Below are positions 9,329-17,897 of a DNA stretch of 64,000 nucleotides, piece after piece (positions within the stretch are counted from its first letter, which is position 1; each line of letters begins with the position of its first letter). Location: assembly GCA_030696085.1 (NCBI GenBank), contig JAUYNL010000070.1, positions 38,504 through 102,503 on the forward strand, in the 5' to 3' direction. The notes beneath the pieces are model-generated. The model did not search any database and was not told the origin of the DNA. It saw only the letters and a list, made by a program, of their open reading frames with translations. A program made the position numbers and the translations under genes. The stretch is from Luteolibacter sp. (GTDB lineage Bacteria; Verrucomicrobiota; Verrucomicrobiia; Verrucomicrobiales; Akkermansiaceae).

Positions 9329-10816
9329 CTATTCCATGTTCTGGCCGTTGTGGCACTCGGCGCAGTTCGGTTCCAGGTATTCCGAATCCAGATGGAAGAA
9401 GTCGTGGCCCTTGAGATTGACCTTCTCCAATTCCGCACCGGCTCCCTGGGCGGTGATCAGGTGGCAGGCGTTGCAATCGCTGCCCTTGATGGTCTTGCCA
9501 CGGTCTTCGTTGAAAAGGTTGCCGGCATGGCAGCGGAAACAGCCGTTGGTTTCCTTGTGGCCGATGTGATCCGGGTAGGCGCGCCAGTCGGCCTTCATTT
9601 CAGGGTAGAAATTGTTTTCGTAAATGACGAGAACCTCTTTGATCAGTGCATCCACGCGCGGATCGTCCGGGTATTCGGCATGCAGGAAGGCCGCTATTTT
9701 CTCGTTTGCCTCGGCGCGGGTGGAATAGGGCTGGACGAGCGCTTCAACCACCTTGGCCTTGGCCCAGGGGATCGACGGGGCGATGCGGCCCATCGCCATG
9801 GCCTGATCCACTGCGGCATTGGGACTGAGGAATTTGTGTGCCGGGCGGTTGTGGCAATCCATGCAGTCCATCGCCCGGATGGGGTGCTTGGAAATGTCGT
9901 CCTTGAAGTCCTCGCTGCGGTATTCGGTGACCTTGCCGTCGGCATCGGTGACGCGCACCCAGGGGATTTGCTGGCGCTCGGGATCCAGCGCTATGAACTC
10001 GATCTTGTTGGAAACATTCATGTGCGAGTGAATGCCCTCGACCACGCCATGCACGGGATCGCTGCCGCCGACCTTGAGGACCATCTGCACGGTGAAGGGC
10101 GAGTTGGTTTCATCGGCCAGGAAGCGCTTGAATTTCCGGTGCACGTTGCCGATGTGTTTTTCCGACCAATGGCAGGACTGGCAGGTTTCCTCGGCCGGGC
10201 GCTGGTTGACGTTGTGAAGCCGGACCGGCCGGTCGAAATTCCCCAGCACGGTGCGGTAGAGCTGGCGCACGCCGCTCACCTTGGTGCGGATGTAATTGCC
10301 GGCTCCCGGTCCCACATGGCAGGCGACACAGGCGACCTGGGCATGGGCGGAATGCTGGTATGCATTGTATTGCGGCTCCATCGGGACGTGGCAGGTCGCC
10401 CCGCAGAAGGAATTGGTTTCCGTGAGATGATAGGTCTGGTAGCTGCCGAGCGCGGTGAGGAAGATGAATCCAAAGCTGCCGATGACGAACGCAGTCAGCA
10501 GGCGGCGGTCGCGCCTGCGCGAGAGATTGACATGCAGGATGAACGGAGTCTGCACACCCGCTAGCGCCTTGCGGACTTGGCACGTTTCCAGGATGTAGCC
10601 AAGCAGAACCAAGCCCAAGCCCGCAAACAGGAACATTGGAGTCACCACGTAGGCGAGGATGCCCATGTAGGGGTTGGCGTGGACGGCGAACAGGTCCACC
10701 GCGAAGAGCAGCATGAACGCAAACAGCGCGGCCACGACGAGCACCGCGCCAGAGAGACTCAGCCAGTTGCGCAGGCGGCTGAGATGGCTTGCTTTGAGTG
10801 GAGGTTTCTCATTCAT
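9329..10816 (-). CDS. NapC/NrfH-like heptahaem cytochrome c with N-terminal membrane domain
   Basis: 495 residues from the ATG at 10816, preferred because the sequence before it lacks features of a signal and the next codons (NEKPPLK) lead into three membrane helices (about 17-45, 50-75, 105-130). Seven haem sites follow: CGATCH, which has three residues between the cysteines, then CVACH, CQSCH, CMDCH, CFRCH, CNACH and CAECH. The first site is followed by VPMEPQ, matching the NapC/NrfH quinol-dehydrogenase pattern in which methionine serves near the first haem. Members of this family take electrons from menaquinol and pass them to periplasmic partners. It is longer and carries more haems than NapC itself (four). 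A 166-base gap separates it from the next gene downstream. Confidence 0.9.
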   Translation of the reverse strand: MNEKPPLKASHLSRLRNWLSLSGAVLVVAALFAFMLLFAVDLFAVHANPYMGILAYVVTPMFLFAGLGLVLLGYILETCQVRKALAGVQTPFILHVNLSRRRDRRLLTAFVIGSFGFIFLTALGSYQTYHLTETNSFCGATCHVPMEPQYNAYQHSAHAQVACVACHVGPGAGNYIRTKVSGVRQLYRTVLGNFDRPVRLHNVNQRPAEETCQSCHWSEKHIGNVHRKFKRFLADETNSPFTVQMVLKVGGSDPVHGVVEGIHSHMNVSNKIEFIALDPERQQIPWVRVTDADGKVTEYRSEDFKDDISKHPIRAMDCMDCHNRPAHKFLSPNAAVDQAMAMGRIAPSIPWAKAKVVEALVQPYSTRAEANEKIAAFLHAEYPDDPRVDALIKEVLVIYENNFYPEMKADWRAYPDHIGHKETNGCFRCHAGNLFNEDRGKTIKGSDCNACHLITAQGAGAELEKVNLKGHDFFHLDSEYLEPNCAECHNGQNME

Positions 10817-10943
10817 GGAATTTGTTTTTCCGTAGTTGTGAGTGATCAAAAAATAGCGGCATCCCGGAAACAAGATGCCGCCTGAGCAACCGGGTTGGTG
10901 ATGGAGAGAGGGCGCTCTAACAGCACATCAACCGGGATGGTGG

Positions 10944-11252
10944 TTATTTTTTGAACTTGCGGATGTAAGCCACGAGCTCCTTGGCCTCGGCTTCGGTCAC
11001 CTTGTCCTTGTAGGTCTTCATCTTGCCCATGCCTTCGAGGATCGCCTTGACGCCTTCGGCATCGGACCATTTCTGGCCTTCCTCGGTGGTGTAGTCAATG
11101 ACTTTGCTTTTCTTGCCCATGGCCGTCTGGCCCCTGCCATCCTTGCCGTGGCAGGATGCACAACTCTTGTTGTAGATCGCCTCGGCATCGCCGAAGGCAA
11201 GGGGCGAGAGCGCGAGAAGCGCCAAGAATGTGGTGGAAGATGGGCATTTCAT
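10944..11252 (-). CDS. Small monohaem cytochrome c (class I)
   Basis: 102 residues from the ATG at 11252, which gives a normal signal peptide (MKCPSSTTFLALLALSPLAFG). A start further upstream would put charged sequence before the signal. One haem site, CASCH, is followed by a probable distal methionine in EGMGKMKTYKD. It closely parallels the small cytochrome at 8842-9162 in length and motif order. Located between the heptahaem membrane protein and the outer-membrane barrel gene, it is a good candidate for the soluble carrier bridging the periplasm. Confidence 0.88.
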   Translation of the reverse strand: MKCPSSTTFLALLALSPLAFGDAEAIYNKSCASCHGKDGRGQTAMGKKSKVIDYTTEEGQKWSDAEGVKAILEGMGKMKTYKDKVTEAEAKELVAYIRKFKK

Positions 11253-11330
11253 GGGGATATGGGATGGGTTTGAGGTGAAAACCGACCAAAGAACCCGAAG
11301 CATGAAGCCACGAACCAACCGTGAGCGGTT

Positions 11331-13505
11331 TTAGAACTGGAAGCGCAGGCCGGTCATGAGCGAATGGGCTCCTGCGGAAAGATTGGCGTAGGAGTCGTCC
11401 TCGTAGTAATCGAACTGATAGCCGACGACGAGTTGTTTGGTATCGTCGATGTCATAGGCGGCGCCGAGCGAGAAGGTGTGGAGCACGTTGTCAAGCGAAT
11501 CATCCACGGTCGCCAGTTCGTCGGCGACATCGCCGCTGGCGAGATTGCCGTCAGAGAGTGTCATGGTATAGGATGCCAGCAGTTTGAGATTTTCGCTCAA
11601 CTGGTAGTCACCGCCAAAGGTGAGCATGTAAACATCGATGGTGGAGTCCGTGTAAATGCCGGGTTCAAAGACCGTATTCGCTTCAAACCGACGGCTCTTG
11701 CTTTCAAAATAGAGCAGGTCCGCATCCATCTGCATCCAGTCGAATCCGGCGTAGAGGTTCAGATCCTTGGAGGGATTGTAGCTGACCATGGCCCCGGCGG
11801 ACTGGAGGGTGTTGCTGACATCCTGGGCATAGGAGAGGAGCGGCGCCACTTTATCATTGAACCGCAGGTCGTTGTTTTCCGCACTGCGGTAGTTGTAGTA
11901 TGCCGACCAGACGAGACCGTTTTCCGCCGTGTAGGTGACTGCGGATTTCAGACCGAGCACTTCCTCGGGATCGGTGACGAGGCCGGTTTCATCGGCGGTG
12001 CGATAAACACCGGTCACGCGGAAATTGTAGCCATTCCAGTTGAGCGCGCTCCAGCGCAGATACATTTCGTCATAGACGGTATCCGTGCGGTAGAGTGAGA
12101 CGCCTGGGTGAATCTCGGCGGGAGTGATGCTGCTGTAAGTCAAATCGCGTGATTTGTCCATGTGGCGCCAGCCGAGGGCGAAGGTGGAGCCCCATCCTTC
12201 CGGACGAACCAAGGCCGCCAGGTCGGTGTCCCATGACTCGATATCGTTGATTCGAGTGCCGAGGGTTTGTCCCAGGTTGATGTTGGTCAGGGTTCCGGCC
12301 GGAAAGGTCGAATTGTTTTCACGCTGGGCCCAACGCACCTCGCCTTCCATTCCGAACACGGGGGTGAACGAGGTGTCGAAGTTGATGAACGCCTCCTGAT
12401 TGACGATTTCCCCGGTATTGTAGTCCTGAGCCGACACATAGGAAGGGAAGGATTCCTGCTTGAGGCGGAAATCAAGATAACCGGCCGAGACGTTGGTATG
12501 ATCACCGAACTGACGCTTCAGATTGAGCGAATTGGTCAAGCGGCTGGCGTCCGGGATATAGCCCACAGGGCGGGTGGGATTGGTCACCGTGTATGGCGGT
12601 GAGACGATCGGAGTGAGGTCGCCAAGCATGGCGGTGCGCACGCGGTTGTCGAAGCGTTCGTAGCTACCGAGGTAGTTGATGTCGAACCAATCGCCGGGTG
12701 AAGCCTGCACTTTGAGAGTAAAGCGGTTCATGTTTTCATCCACATCCCGCGAGTAGGTGCGCCAGCGTTCGTTGACACGCGTGCCACCGGAACCACCGCT
12801 GAGATCGCTGCCGCCGAGCACATAGGATTGCATGGCAAGACCGTCACGCAGGTATCCGTCCCAAGCGATGTCGATCCGGGTCTTCTCGCCGAGCGCACCG
12901 GGCTTGATCTGGAAATTCGCGCCGTAGCTGAAGCGGTCCACGAAATAATCCGTGTCGGAGGAATCAAAATTGTTCCGCGAAAGAAAGCCGGAATTGGTGT
13001 TGGCGTTGGTGGGGTTGTATCTGGAATCCACACCGACGTTGGGGCCGAAGAGCCCTTCGACGACATTCGGAGAGAATTGGTAGCCGAGGCTGCCGGTAGT
13101 GGTGCGCAGGAAGTTGTAGTAGGAAGTCAGTGCGAAGGCCTCCTCATCCCATAACAACTCGCCGCCGTGGCGGTAAAACCCCTCGCCCCAGCGGGTGACG
13201 CTGAGCGACTTGTCATCGCCGTAGGCGTAGTTCAGATCGAAGTCCACATCGGCATAGAAACCCGAGCGGTAGTTGCCGTTGTAGCCCTTGCGGACGTTGT
13301 AGCGGTCCAGATAGGTGTAGCCGGAGTGGCCGGGGGCGTCGAAATAGTCGAAGCCGTAGAGTTTCGTGGTGATGCTGCCGGTAAAGTCACCTTGGGAGGC
13401 TGCGGGCTGGACCTCGGGTTCCGCCACCGGACCGGCCAAGACTGGTTGAAGGGCGAGGCAACCGAGTCCTACCAGAGGAAGATAAAGATAACCTGTCGTT
13501 TTCAT
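11331..13505 (-). CDS. Outer-membrane beta-barrel, MtrB/PioB-like
   Basis: 724 residues. A signal peptide is followed by a long series of alternating aromatic strands (for example DKSLSVTRWGEGFYRHG, FALGWRHMDKSRDLTYSS), and the chain ends in LRFQF, a typical C-terminal barrel signal. Length and placement directly after an MtrA-like multihaem gene match the MtrB/PioB family of porins that hold a decahaem cytochrome across the outer membrane. I did not see the N-terminal CXXC that Shewanella MtrB has. The match rests on barrel architecture and context. It starts 21 bases after the octahaem gene ends, consistent with co-expression. Confidence 0.82.
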   Translation of the reverse strand: MKTTGYLYLPLVGLGCLALQPVLAGPVAEPEVQPAASQGDFTGSITTKLYGFDYFDAPGHSGYTYLDRYNVRKGYNGNYRSGFYADVDFDLNYAYGDDKSLSVTRWGEGFYRHGGELLWDEEAFALTSYYNFLRTTTGSLGYQFSPNVVEGLFGPNVGVDSRYNPTNANTNSGFLSRNNFDSSDTDYFVDRFSYGANFQIKPGALGEKTRIDIAWDGYLRDGLAMQSYVLGGSDLSGGSGGTRVNERWRTYSRDVDENMNRFTLKVQASPGDWFDINYLGSYERFDNRVRTAMLGDLTPIVSPPYTVTNPTRPVGYIPDASRLTNSLNLKRQFGDHTNVSAGYLDFRLKQESFPSYVSAQDYNTGEIVNQEAFINFDTSFTPVFGMEGEVRWAQRENNSTFPAGTLTNINLGQTLGTRINDIESWDTDLAALVRPEGWGSTFALGWRHMDKSRDLTYSSITPAEIHPGVSLYRTDTVYDEMYLRWSALNWNGYNFRVTGVYRTADETGLVTDPEEVLGLKSAVTYTAENGLVWSAYYNYRSAENNDLRFNDKVAPLLSYAQDVSNTLQSAGAMVSYNPSKDLNLYAGFDWMQMDADLLYFESKSRRFEANTVFEPGIYTDSTIDVYMLTFGGDYQLSENLKLLASYTMTLSDGNLASGDVADELATVDDSLDNVLHTFSLGAAYDIDDTKQLVVGYQFDYYEDDSYANLSAGAHSLMTGLRFQF

Positions 13506-13526
13506 GGTTGTTGTTCGGATTGGCGG

Positions 13527-14324
13527 TTAGTAGCGGAGGTGTTGGTCGGTGGTGCTGCCATGGATGGATCCGTGGCAGGAGGTGCAGTTTCTAAGAGCCG
13601 CGCCCGAGACGGTCGCCCCGCCGCCGTTGCCTGCGGCATTGTGGCCGTGGCGGTTCTGGGCGATGCTGTGGCATTGGAGGCAGAGCATCGGCTGGCTGGC
13701 GGTGAGCATTTTGCGGATCGGCGAGCCGTGCGGGTTGTGGCAGTTGGTGCAGTTTTCGGCGACCGGCGGGTGTTCGAAGACGTGCGGACCTTGTTTGTCC
13801 TGGTGGCAGGAGGTGCAGAGACGGGTGGTGCTGGAGAGCGTGGTGCGCTTGTCACCGTGATGATCGTGGCAACTGGTGCAGTCCATCGCGCCTTCCTTGA
13901 TGGGATGGTGGGAGGCCATGTTGAATCGGGCGTTCACATCCTGGTGGCAGGCGATGCAGTTGCTGGTGCCTTTTTTGATGAGACTCTTGTCACCGCCGCT
14001 TTCGGCGTGTTTGGAGCCGGGTCCGTGGCATGCTTCGCAGCCGCGTTCGAGGCCCTTGTTGCCGGTGGTGATGATCTTGCCGTGAGTGCGGTCGTGGAAA
14101 TTTGAGAGAATATCGCCGTGGCATTCCTTGCAGGTTTCCGAGCCGACAAATGAGGCCCCTGGGATGCTAGGAGTATTCACCAGGGCGCGACCGCCGGTGG
14201 CGCAGGACATCAGGATCAGACCCGCCGACGCCCCGCCTCCCGCGATCCACAGGAAGTTCTGACGCAGGTTGCGAATCCAGCGGCTGGCAGCCGAGGCCCA
14301 TGGGAGATTCCAAGCGATTTTCAT
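13527..14324 (-). CDS. Octahaem c-type cytochrome, MtrA/DmsE-like, probable lipoprotein
   Basis: 265 residues. The N-terminus is a hydrophobic segment ending at a lipobox-like LILMSC (Cys41). Eight haem sites follow between about residues 65 and 250: CKECH, CEACH, CIACH, CTSCH, CTSCH, CTNCH, CLQCH, CTSCH. Spacing and phrases such as FVGSETCKECHGDI and the HGKI turn match DmsE/MtrA-type cytochromes, which normally carry ten haems, so this one is two short. It is the first gene of the cluster and directly precedes the barrel gene, as dmsE precedes dmsF. It is the likely outer-membrane conduit, assembled within the barrel. Confidence 0.88.
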   Translation of the reverse strand: MKIAWNLPWASAASRWIRNLRQNFLWIAGGGASAGLILMSCATGGRALVNTPSIPGASFVGSETCKECHGDILSNFHDRTHGKIITTGNKGLERGCEACHGPGSKHAESGGDKSLIKKGTSNCIACHQDVNARFNMASHHPIKEGAMDCTSCHDHHGDKRTTLSSTTRLCTSCHQDKQGPHVFEHPPVAENCTNCHNPHGSPIRKMLTASQPMLCLQCHSIAQNRHGHNAAGNGGGATVSGAALRNCTSCHGSIHGSTTDQHLRY

Positions 14325-14641
14325 GGAGTGTGGTTTGGTGGGTTGTTACTGAAATTTCTAACAGGATCTAATTGCCGGATGATACGCGAAAACACCTGCG
14401 GCCCATCAATGCCAAAAGTCGGCATTTTTACCGCCAGGCTTGGAATGAGCTGTGCATTGGGTTGTGGATTTTTCGCCATTGCGGTGCAAGTGGACTCCCA
14501 TCTGTGTGCGCTGAGGTACGTGGAATGGCAGGACAGTGACAGCCGCGCTCGAAGGCGCTACGCATATATTCTCACAATCCGCGCATTTCGGACGTCGGCC
14601 TGGTAGATTTCCGCGAAACTCTCACCGGGAGAGGTCGCCGC
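14325..14641. other. Intergenic region, probable promoter area of the cytochrome cluster
   Basis: About 317 bases with no gene on either strand that I can support. It lies upstream of the first gene of the cytochrome cluster, so that operon's promoter should be here. The one structure I see is a 6-bp inverted repeat (AATGCC...GGCATT) with a 7-nt loop at 14408-14426, followed by three T on the plus strand. No convergent plus-strand gene ends there, so I do not call it a terminator. I found no recognisable FNR-type site. Confidence 0.45.
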
Positions 14642-15445
14642 TCACCATCTGCCAATCGCTCCCGAGACGACGAGCACGGTTTTCTCACCAGGCCGGAGGA
14701 GTTTTTTCCCAACGGGGGTCTGCGGGAAAAGCGCCTCCAGGCACGTTGGCTTTCCGGCGCTGTCCGACAAGACCGCGCGCTCTGGAATTCCGATCCGGCC
14801 TTCGCACGGCCTGCCGCCCCAGGGATCGATGTAACTGACGGGAAATGAGCGGGCGCCTTTCTCCAACTTGCGGGGAATGGCGGTGAGCGTCACGAAATGG
14901 ACATCGATGACGACCGCTTGCACGGAGCCGCCGGGTTGAGGGCGCATGGCATGCCGGCGCAGGCTGAGGATGGGCGGCAGGCCCTTGGCAAGGGAGCTTT
15001 CCATGCGCTTGTGGACGCGGCGCAGAAGTTGCTCCGGGCTTTCGCGGGCTTTGAGGAAAAACACTTCCTCGCTGAGCTGCGGGAGGTAGTGGCCGTGGAT
15101 CATCTCATCGGCCATGTCCCGGAGATCGGAGAGGCCGACGCCGCGGCGGCTCCAGCGCGGGCGGCCGGGAAGGTGTCGGGACGGCCGCATGCCGATCTCA
15201 CGGATGATGGTGAAGATGCGCTCGCGATCGTTTTTTTCGGTGACGGCGTCCGCGGCGCGCTGCCAGTTGGCGTTTCCAAAACGGAAGGCATTCAGCAAGG
15301 CGGCGGGGCCGCAGGCATTGCCGGAAACCAGCAACTGATTCGCTGGCTGCGCCTTGGAATTAGGAACCTCGCGCGTCCCGGGCGCGGCCATTGCCGACAA
15401 CGCGAGCCACGGAAGCAGCGTGCTACTGAGAACCCACCGGCGCAT
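14642..15445 (-). CDS. Exported papain-like (C39-like) cysteine peptidase homologue
   Basis: 267 residues from the ATG at 15445, which begins a signal peptide (WVLSSTLLPWLALSAMA). Cys45 sits in GNACGPAALLNAF, the classical nucleophile context of C39/C93-type cysteine peptidases. His183 (VHFVTLTA) and Asp207 (YIDPWGG) lie at plausible positions for the triad. I see no other domain. Its start lies inside the 3' end of the subtilase gene, so the two are coupled. Substrate is unknown; maturation of, or cooperation with, the neighbouring protease is possible. It could instead be a non-catalytic relative of the fold, since I cannot check the full alignment. Confidence 0.75.
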   Translation of the reverse strand: MRRWVLSSTLLPWLALSAMAAPGTREVPNSKAQPANQLLVSGNACGPAALLNAFRFGNANWQRAADAVTEKNDRERIFTIIREIGMRPSRHLPGRPRWSRRGVGLSDLRDMADEMIHGHYLPQLSEEVFFLKARESPEQLLRRVHKRMESSLAKGLPPILSLRRHAMRPQPGGSVQAVVIDVHFVTLTAIPRKLEKGARSFPVSYIDPWGGRPCEGRIGIPERAVLSDSAGKPTCLEALFPQTPVGKKLLRPGEKTVLVVSGAIGRW

Positions 15446-17045
15446 AGGTTCCCACACGGCGGTCGTTCGAGGGTTCCGCATCGGTCAGCCCGCCGGAAAG
15501 CGTGACCTGCGAATCAATGGTGAAACGGCTCGTCGAAGTGGCGGGCGACAGGGTAATCGGAACCCGGACGGTGGTCACCGCATCAGGGGCGAGAGACGTT
15601 AGATTCACCGCCTGCATTCCTCCTCCGGTGTTGATATTGACGGTGGTGTTGACCAAAGTCTCAGTCCCTTGGTTTTGTATCAGAATCTCGACTTGGCCGT
15701 AGGGGTGACCCGCGTCTGGACCGATAATGGTGTGGGAATTGATTGCAGCGTCGTAGATGCCTGGGGTGCCGGCGTTCTCGATCCGGCCAATATCAGGTGT
15801 ACCCACGCCGCTCTCGTTGTCCTTACCAGCCTTTCCGGTGTCGTTCGAATAGGTGAAGACCTCGACCAACGCCTCATGGACGTTGAGATCCTTCTCCGTC
15901 ATGACTGCGGCGGTCGAACCCAGAACGATGGGGGCGCTGAACGAAGTGCCCGTGACACTCACCACCTCATCGCCAATGCCTGCGGCATAAATACCATATC
16001 CCGGGGCGGCGATATCGAGCGAGGAGCCAGTGTTTGAAAAAGCCATGATATTTCCGTCCGCATCCACGGATCCGACAGTGACCACCCCTGGGTAAGCGCC
16101 CGGAAGAGCTACCTGATCGATGCCGTTGTTTCCAGAAGGAGCGAAAATGAGCGCTCCCTTGTCGGTGGCATACTGGATGGCGTTTCGAACCAACGCGCTG
16201 TCCCCAAAGCCGCCCATGGAAATATTGATCAACTTGGCTCCGGCATCGACTGCGGCGATGATGCCCTGTGCGAGCAAATAGCTGTCCGATTGGCCGTTGT
16301 CATCGGCGACGCGGATATCAAGAATCCAGGATGCGGGTGCGACTCCAGGCGTTAGAGCATCGCTGCCGATGATCATTGAAGCCACTGCCGTGCCGTGTCC
16401 GTTCTGAGTCGAGAGATCTGCCGGAAGGGGAACCAGATTGATCGAAGTGATATTGGTTTTGAAAGCCGGATGGGCGGCCACGCCGGTATCGAGAATGGCG
16501 ATCAGCACTCCCTTGCCCCAGTTCGAATTATCGCCAGTGATTCCCAGCCATTCCAGCAGGTGGTTTCCCAGGGCCACCGCGCCGGGCTGCACCGATCCTT
16601 GCGGAAGATCCGGAACATTCACCGGGAAGATGAACGAAAGCTCCTCATCGCCATCCAACAGGAACGCCAGATCCGCAACATCGGAAAACCCGATGCGCAG
16701 GGCGTTGAGCGCGTCCAGCCTTCCCAACAGATCAATCCCCTTGCCCATTCGTTTCAGGAAAGCCTCCATGGCCGCCTTATCCTTGAACACCAGCACCCGC
16801 TGACCCTCCAGAGCGCCCAGCAATCGCGCCTCAAGGTCGCCTGGCCTTGAAGGCGGGCGCTCCGCCTTGCTGAACTTCGGTGCGGGTTCATCCTCCCCCG
16901 TGCGATTTGAAGGAATCTGAGAAGCCACCGCCTCCCGCTTTGGCTCCCGTTGCGGAGCAGCCGTGCCCGCAAGCCAATACCCGAGCAGCGCGACCAGCAC
17001 GAAACCCAATCCCAACAGCCAGTGGCGGACGCTCATCGCACGCAA
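15423..17045 (-). CDS. Subtilisin-like serine protease (S8)
   Basis: 540 residues. After an N-terminal membrane/signal segment (residues 5-28) and a pro-region to about 150, the catalytic domain shows Asp186 (AILDTGV), His217 (NGHGTAVAS), the oxyanion Asn306 (PSGNNG) and Ser368 (GTSFSAP). The last 130 residues form a CARDB-like beta domain (EILIQNQGTETLVNT). It is exported and probably surface or periplasmic. The C-terminal 23 bases overlap the start of the cysteine-peptidase gene at 15445, so the pair is translationally linked. It is intact by length and triad. Confidence 0.9.
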   Translation of the reverse strand: MRAMSVRHWLLGLGFVLVALLGYWLAGTAAPQREPKREAVASQIPSNRTGEDEPAPKFSKAERPPSRPGDLEARLLGALEGQRVLVFKDKAAMEAFLKRMGKGIDLLGRLDALNALRIGFSDVADLAFLLDGDEELSFIFPVNVPDLPQGSVQPGAVALGNHLLEWLGITGDNSNWGKGVLIAILDTGVAAHPAFKTNITSINLVPLPADLSTQNGHGTAVASMIIGSDALTPGVAPASWILDIRVADDNGQSDSYLLAQGIIAAVDAGAKLINISMGGFGDSALVRNAIQYATDKGALIFAPSGNNGIDQVALPGAYPGVVTVGSVDADGNIMAFSNTGSSLDIAAPGYGIYAAGIGDEVVSVTGTSFSAPIVLGSTAAVMTEKDLNVHEALVEVFTYSNDTGKAGKDNESGVGTPDIGRIENAGTPGIYDAAINSHTIIGPDAGHPYGQVEILIQNQGTETLVNTTVNINTGGGMQAVNLTSLAPDAVTTVRVPITLSPATSTSRFTIDSQVTLSGGLTDAEPSNDRRVGTYAPVGSQ

Positions 17046-17119
17046 TCAACCCCGGGATTCGGGAAAAGTCACGCCGTTCCTCAAACGCTTCTGGAATCAG
17101 CCCTTGAATTTGGTTCGCC

Positions 17120-17692
17120 ATGGCCGATCCCATCCATCATCTCAAGCGCGTGATGAACACCTCCGTCCCGCCCCCCGACACGCACCGCATGCCCCCGCCC
17201 GCAGCGGACGGACGCTGGTTTCTGGTGGCTCTGGGCCTCGCAACCGCCCTGATCGGCGCGCTTTTCATCTGGCTGATGGCGCGCAGCTTCCTCCGCGCCC
17301 GGGAAATGCGCGCCTGGCCGGAAGTCGAATGCGTGATCCTCAGCACCAAAATTCAGGAACGCCTGCACGACCCCCAATCCCCGCGCGAATACCGCGTCGA
17401 TGTCACCTTCGGCTACGAATGGCAGGGTGCCCCACACACCGGCGGGCGACTCACCCTGCGCGGCAACCCGTGGTCGTCCAATCGCGTCCTCACGGCACAA
17501 CGCGCCGCCCAATACCCGCCCGGAACCACCACCACCTGCCGAGTCGATCCTGGCAATCCGGGCTTCGCCGTGCTCAAGCCCGACTCGCTCGCTCCCGGCT
17601 ACTCGATCTGGTTTCCCGCCTTGTTTGTCATCGGCGGGCTTGGCATCTCCGGCCGCGCGCTCCTGCGGCAGCAAGGAAAAACACGTTTGTGA
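17120..17692 (+). CDS. DUF3592-type membrane protein
   Basis: 190 residues; an ATG at 17153 inside the frame would give a shorter form starting MNTSVPPP. Two membrane helices (about 32-56 and 160-180) flank a soluble domain with WPEVECVILSTKI, RVDVTFGYEW, YPPGTTTTCRVDPGNPGFAVL. That order, helix then W-P-x-x-x-G/E...V-Y-Y-like strands then P-G-x-x-V-x-V-x-x-P-x-P, is the DUF3592 pattern. Function is unknown. It diverges from the subtilase gene on the other strand. Confidence 0.75.
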   Translation: MADPIHHLKRVMNTSVPPPDTHRMPPPAADGRWFLVALGLATALIGALFIWLMARSFLRAREMRAWPEVECVILSTKIQERLHDPQSPREYRVDVTFGYEWQGAPHTGGRLTLRGNPWSSNRVLTAQRAAQYPPGTTTTCRVDPGNPGFAVLKPDSLAPGYSIWFPALFVIGGLGISGRALLRQQGKTRL

Positions 17693-17897
17693 AAATGCGG
17701 CGGAACTGCGGGCGATTACCGCCGCAAAACCCGTATTTCCTTACAAGGATCAAATGCGCACAGCTTTCCACAATCCTTGCCACAAGGTTTTTGTTGATTG
17801 ATCTAAATTTCATGGATTAACCTCGCGCCCCGCAGCTTCGTGTCCCGGCATTTCGTCAGACAGGAAATGCGCGGAACCATTTTCCCACCTAGACGCG

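Noticed and set aside
14408..14429. Inverted repeat with T run upstream of the cytochrome cluster as an intrinsic terminator
   Set aside because: Only 6 bp of stem and no plus-strand gene ends there.
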